Below, in pieces: positions 61,061-64,000 of a DNA stretch of 64,000 bases. This stretch comes from an uncultured Collinsella sp. (GTDB lineage: Bacteria > Actinomycetota > Coriobacteriia > Coriobacteriales > Coriobacteriaceae), in the NCBI GenBank assembly GCA_900557455.1, contig USSM01000002.1, positions 29,005-93,004 of the forward strand, given 5' to 3'. The position numbers and the translations under genes were made by a program. The notes under the pieces are model-generated. The model saw only the letters and a program-made list of their open reading frames with translations. It did not search any database and had not been told where the DNA came from. The stretch's first letter is position 1. The number at the start of each line of letters is the position of its first letter.

Positions 61061-63523
61061 CTATTCGCTAGCGCCTTCGTTGTTTTCGCGGTCGCTGGCA
61101 AGCATTGCTGCGCCGGCGACCGTCGTCGCCACGGCGGCAGCGGCGAGCCCGGCGGCGATACCAGAGCCGTCGCCCGTGTCGGCGAGTTTTCCGGTCGAGC
61201 CCTTGCTCTTGTTGCCGCCGCCGTTCTTGTCGGCGCCGCCTGCGTTGGAACCCGTGCCGCTGCCGGTGTCGCCCGCGTTGCCCGAAGTCGTCACAGTAAA
61301 GCTTGCGGCTCCGTCGGTGGCAAGCGTGTAGTTTTTCGCCGCGTCGCCCAACAGGCCTTTCGCACGCACCCAATACGTCCCCGCGGCAAATGCCTCGCCC
61401 TCGGCCATCGCCGTTCCCGGAGCGCCGTTCGCGTCGTGCGCAAACTCGAGCTGTGCCGTGCAGGCATCGGTTTCGAGCTTGCCCTCGAGTGATGCCGCAA
61501 TCTTGGCGCGCACGTCTTCGCCGGCCTTAAGGCCTTCAAGCCCCTCAAAATGGGGCGTCAGCGCGCGCGGGTCGATATCGATGGGCACGGAACCCTGCAG
61601 CCCCGTAACGGTCTCGTTGCCCAAGGCATCGACATCAACGTATTCGATGGCAAACGCATGTCCCGAGGCTGCTACGTTGAGTACGTTGCTGCTGTCGACA
61701 AGGCGGAAATGGCCCTCGCCAACGGTCTTGCCATCTTGGAGCGAGGCATTGCTCAGCGAGTCGCCGTACGTCATGCGCATACGGGTCGGGAGATAGCACG
61801 AAACGGTTTGCTTGTGCTGCGCATCGTTGTAATTGCGCTGGTAGATGCTCCGGGCCAGTGCCGCATCAACAAAGTCGGATGCGATGATGCCAATGTGCTT
61901 GCGGCAGTCCGCCTTTGTGCTCTCAACTCCGGTATTGTTTATATACGAGCTCTTGTACAGGTGCTCGTTGACCACTCGCGCTGCGGTAAAAGGGTTGTTT
62001 TGCGTGCAGCTAGTGTAGTTGATAAACCAGCAGCGCTCCGTTGCCTGCACCGTTGTCCCGTCCGCGGTAGTGATATCTACGGTGCTGCGCTCGAACTCGG
62101 ACGCTGCCTTCAGGGCCATATCGACCCAGTCGATCTTACTGGATCCCGTGCAGTTGTAATGGTCTTGGGCATATACCGCTGTGCTATAGGGCTCTTTGTC
62201 GCCCGTATTGCCCGCAGCCTCAAAGCCTTGCTCGTATTTCACGAGGCACATGGACTTTCCGGAATGCGCCTTGATCTTGTCATCCCACTCGGTGAGGTCG
62301 AGGCCCCACGTGTGGCCGTCTACGCTGTCGCCGGCGAGTTTAAATCGACGCAGCAGGACGATCTTTCCGCGCACCTCGTTCAGTGTGGGGACATGGCTCG
62401 ACGTATAGAACAGATCGGAGTTATTGCCCATAACATTGGCAAAAGCCGTCGTAACACTTTCGTCGGTAGCCTCGTCGTTGCCTCGTGACACCAGCATGAT
62501 GAGCGCTTCTGACGGGTGTTCGTTCAAAAATGTTTTGAAGTAACCGATGACATCGGAGAGATGTATAAAGCCCCCGTCTTTTTTGAGCAGGTAGCATATT
62601 CCATGGTCGATGCCGGGGTCGCCGTTCTCGTTGTTCTTTCCAAGTCGGATATCAAAATAGCGAATGCCTTCGAGCAGCTGCGTGGGGATGTAATCCTGCT
62701 GACACTTTGCAAGCGAGGTTTGGGGCTCGGTGTCGTTGTCGACGCTGCAGGTGCTTGAATCATGCGTGCCCGGGATGCTCAGCTCGTCGAGGTATTTGTT
62801 GCCGTCGACGTATTTCATCCAGCATGGTCCGTCGACGTAGCTGCTATACGTGATCCAGTCGATACTTCTAACCGTGGTATTGATCTCGCCCTTGTCGTAA
62901 CCGACAAGTTCGAGCTCCCACGGAATGCTCTTCCTCTTGTGGCAGATCTTGTTGTTGTCTTGGTCTTTGCCGTCCTTTTCTATGGCCAGGTAATTAATGT
63001 CTTTTTTCTCGTTTGTGCGGTCTCGGATGATGTAGGTTCCGTTTGACTGGCGGTCGAACGCAAAAGAGCGGCTGGCCTTGCCGTCATGCTCGCCACTCCA
63101 TACGTGGATGACCTTTCCATCTTTGTCCGAGTCGCCATCGACCGACCAAATGCTGTAGCCCGTCTTCTTGTGCTCTTCGAAATTGAGCAGGGTGCGGATG
63201 GCATACCAATTTGTATTATCTGTATCGGTCTCTACGTGCTCAAGGATGAGCTTGCTGGACGTGCCGTCATTAAACAGGTGGCAGACGTTGCCGATGACGT
63301 TGCCGTCTTCGTTGACGCTCGCGGTGCGAAAATAGCCCGCGGGGCGAAGGCGAATGACGAACTTGTCGAGGGTGGCCGCCGATGTGGGTGCGTCTTCTGC
63401 AAATGCCGCGCGCATGGGAAGGCCCAATCCCGCGGTTTCGGGCAGGTTTACAAATGGCGACAATGCTGCGAGTCCTAGGCCCAACGTGAATGCTCGACGG
63501 CTGATGGCGTGGTGTTCGGTCAT
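61061..63523 (-). CDS. Secreted PI-PLC X-domain surface protein with Tat signal and LADTG sorting signal
   Basis: An 820-aa exported protein. A Tat signal SRRAFTLGLGLAALSPF (8-24) ends at about AFA-ED (~42). Residues ~50-215 look like a ricin-type beta-trefoil (WSVDGDSDKDGKVIHVW, NGTYIIRDR). The PI-PLC X domain carries catalytic His254 in IPGTHDSS, IRYFDIRLG, and His307 in GIDHGICYL. A C-terminal beta-sandwich-like region and a Gly/Asn/Lys linker follow, then LADTG (780-784), a hydrophobic stretch and a short tail, fitting class E sortase anchoring. GGAGAAG on the minus strand supports ATG 63523. It may cleave phosphoinositol or GPI-linked lipids at the cell surface; the substrate is inferred. 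Confidence 0.88.
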   Translation of the reverse strand: MTEHHAISRRAFTLGLGLAALSPFVNLPETAGLGLPMRAAFAEDAPTSAATLDKFVIRLRPAGYFRTASVNEDGNVIGNVCHLFNDGTSSKLILEHVETDTDNTNWYAIRTLLNFEEHKKTGYSIWSVDGDSDKDGKVIHVWSGEHDGKASRSFAFDRQSNGTYIIRDRTNEKKDINYLAIEKDGKDQDNNKICHKRKSIPWELELVGYDKGEINTTVRSIDWITYSSYVDGPCWMKYVDGNKYLDELSIPGTHDSSTCSVDNDTEPQTSLAKCQQDYIPTQLLEGIRYFDIRLGKNNENGDPGIDHGICYLLKKDGGFIHLSDVIGYFKTFLNEHPSEALIMLVSRGNDEATDESVTTAFANVMGNNSDLFYTSSHVPTLNEVRGKIVLLRRFKLAGDSVDGHTWGLDLTEWDDKIKAHSGKSMCLVKYEQGFEAAGNTGDKEPYSTAVYAQDHYNCTGSSKIDWVDMALKAASEFERSTVDITTADGTTVQATERCWFINYTSCTQNNPFTAARVVNEHLYKSSYINNTGVESTKADCRKHIGIIASDFVDAALARSIYQRNYNDAQHKQTVSCYLPTRMRMTYGDSLSNASLQDGKTVGEGHFRLVDSSNVLNVAASGHAFAIEYVDVDALGNETVTGLQGSVPIDIDPRALTPHFEGLEGLKAGEDVRAKIAASLEGKLETDACTAQLEFAHDANGAPGTAMAEGEAFAAGTYWVRAKGLLGDAAKNYTLATDGAASFTVTTSGNAGDTGSGTGSNAGGADKNGGGNKSKGSTGKLADTGDGSGIAAGLAAAAVATTVAGAAMLASDRENNEGASE

Positions 63524-63728
63524 AACTTCTCCATTCGCAGAGTGCGGTTATGCGATAGTTTTGGTCACTATACTGCCCAGATGTTTAAAGATGCTGGTTT
63601 AATTGTCTGCGCGGCGCAATAAATCGGTGGGCGGATGTGTTGGGGTGCTTGCCGTTTTCGTACCGTTGCCACATTTGGGGTGGTTCCGGCGTCCGGCATC
63701 CTCGCGTTTGTCGGCTGCCGGCATAAGA

Positions 63729-63757
63729 GAGGGAGGGTCGGTTTACCGGCCCTCCCT
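63729..63757 (-). terminator. Hairpin ahead of the right-edge fragment
   Basis: AGGGAGGGTCGG pairs with CCGGCCCTCCCT (one mismatch) around TTTA. It would end transcription of the minus-strand frame stopping at 63829. The T run is weak. Confidence 0.6.
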
Positions 63758-63828
63758 TAGTACGAAACGCTGGGGCACCGCCGCTTGTTGGCGCTGCGCT
63801 CGTGTTTTTCGTTGCGCTCGCGAGTCGC

Positions 63829-64000
63829 TTAGCGCTTAATCTCGATATCGTCGAGCTTAACATCCATGGCCTCGGTCTTGGCCTTGGCGATATCATCGGC
63901 AAATTCCAGAGACTTGGGACCTCGGACAAAATCTCGGACCCAATTTGGGTCCAGGAGGGAGTCCGATGTATACGAAAGAGGAGCGCGAGGGGATTCTCTG
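63829..64000 (-). CDS. 3' end of an unrecognised minus-strand CDS, possibly interrupted near 63912
   Basis: On the minus strand the frame ends SLEFADDIAKAKTEAMDVKL-DDIEIKR-stop at 63829; the acidic/basic helix-like composition and codon use look genuine. The frame stays open to the window edge, but beyond about 63912 the sequence changes character. A GGACCC-AATT-TGGGTCC-type palindrome appears, then a + strand ribosome site and start codon. So either this gene continues out of the window or it has been cut by an inserted element. No family recognised. Confidence 0.4.
   Translation of the reverse strand, partial: RESPRAPLSYTSDSLLDPNWVRDFVRGPKSLEFADDIAKAKTEAMDVKLDDIEIKR
63938..63954. repeat. 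Palindrome at the suspected element end
   Basis: GGACCCAATTTGGGTCC is a near-perfect palindrome located between the minus-strand coding fragment and the + strand start at 63966. It could be part of a terminal inverted repeat. Confidence 0.5.
63966..64000 (+). CDS. Start of a + strand CDS, transposase-like (partial)
   Basis: GGAGGGA a few bases before an ATG gives MYTKEEREGIL up to the window edge. A short charged start of this kind is common at the N-terminus of HTH proteins of IS3-type elements, but eleven residues cannot prove it. Confidence 0.4.
   Translation, partial: MYTKEEREGIL

Overview
The window looks like a chromosomal piece of an anaerobic, high-GC actinobacterium, most probably a gut Coriobacteriia such as Collinsella. 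This is inferred from gene content, not from a database search. Supporting signs are GC-rich third codon positions, an actinobacterial-type SOS box (GAAC-N4-GTTC) in front of ruvCAB, formate-tetrahydrofolate ligase, a class II superoxide reductase, a FucO-type iron alcohol dehydrogenase, a YerC/TrpR-like repressor, and a Tat-exported surface phospholipase with an LAxTG sorting signal. No rRNA, tRNA or CRISPR array was found.

Region 1 (1-9768) is an accessory signalling locus on the + strand. It holds a ClpB-like double AAA+ ATPase (5' end outside the window), a PP2C phosphatase, a very large Ser/Thr kinase with twelve N-terminal GETVTV-type repeats and a membrane C-terminus, an unknown 203-aa protein, a membrane protein with a sharp internal composition break, and two paralogous membrane-anchored proteins with EF-hand-like and leucine-rich modules. 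Gaps are short and most starts have clear ribosome binding sites, so it is probably one operon.

Region 2 (9893-16206) holds four genes, three of unknown function (one built from a triplicated domain) and one GNAT acetyltransferase. Each is preceded by the same 12-mer ATGTTGCGCAAC exactly 20 bp upstream of a TANNNT -10 hexamer. This looks like a small undescribed regulon. It is followed by four tandem hairpin units, 81 bp apart, whose stems show compensatory changes (16329-16625), and then by a DEAD-box helicase.

Region 3 (19124-32997) mixes a gene-poor stretch with single-gene units: an orphan RelB-like antitoxin between two copies of one intergenic repeat, a CPBP membrane protease, a YgiQ radical SAM protein, a YoaK-type membrane protein, fucO, an M42 peptidase, an HTH-HipA-like kinase fusion sitting between inverted copies of a second palindromic repeat, mnmA, cysK divergent from an Rrf2 regulator, a small holin-like membrane protein and a YerC/TrpR protein.

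Region 4 (33081-54272) is mostly core: an AddAB-like helicase-nuclease pair, dnaE, a SWIM/SNF2 helicase, superoxide reductase, an NadE-like protein that appears to have lost its catalytic residues, ruvC-ruvA-ruvB under an SOS box, and fhs. Several of these act in DNA replication and repair.

Region 5 (54453-64000) contains a Pro/Gln-rich membrane protein, a cation diffusion facilitator, a zinc-ribbon protein, an ADP-ribosylglycohydrolase, a YhcG-type nuclease, a small PH-like protein, a secreted PI-PLC-like surface protein and, at the right edge, what may be the start of an inserted element.
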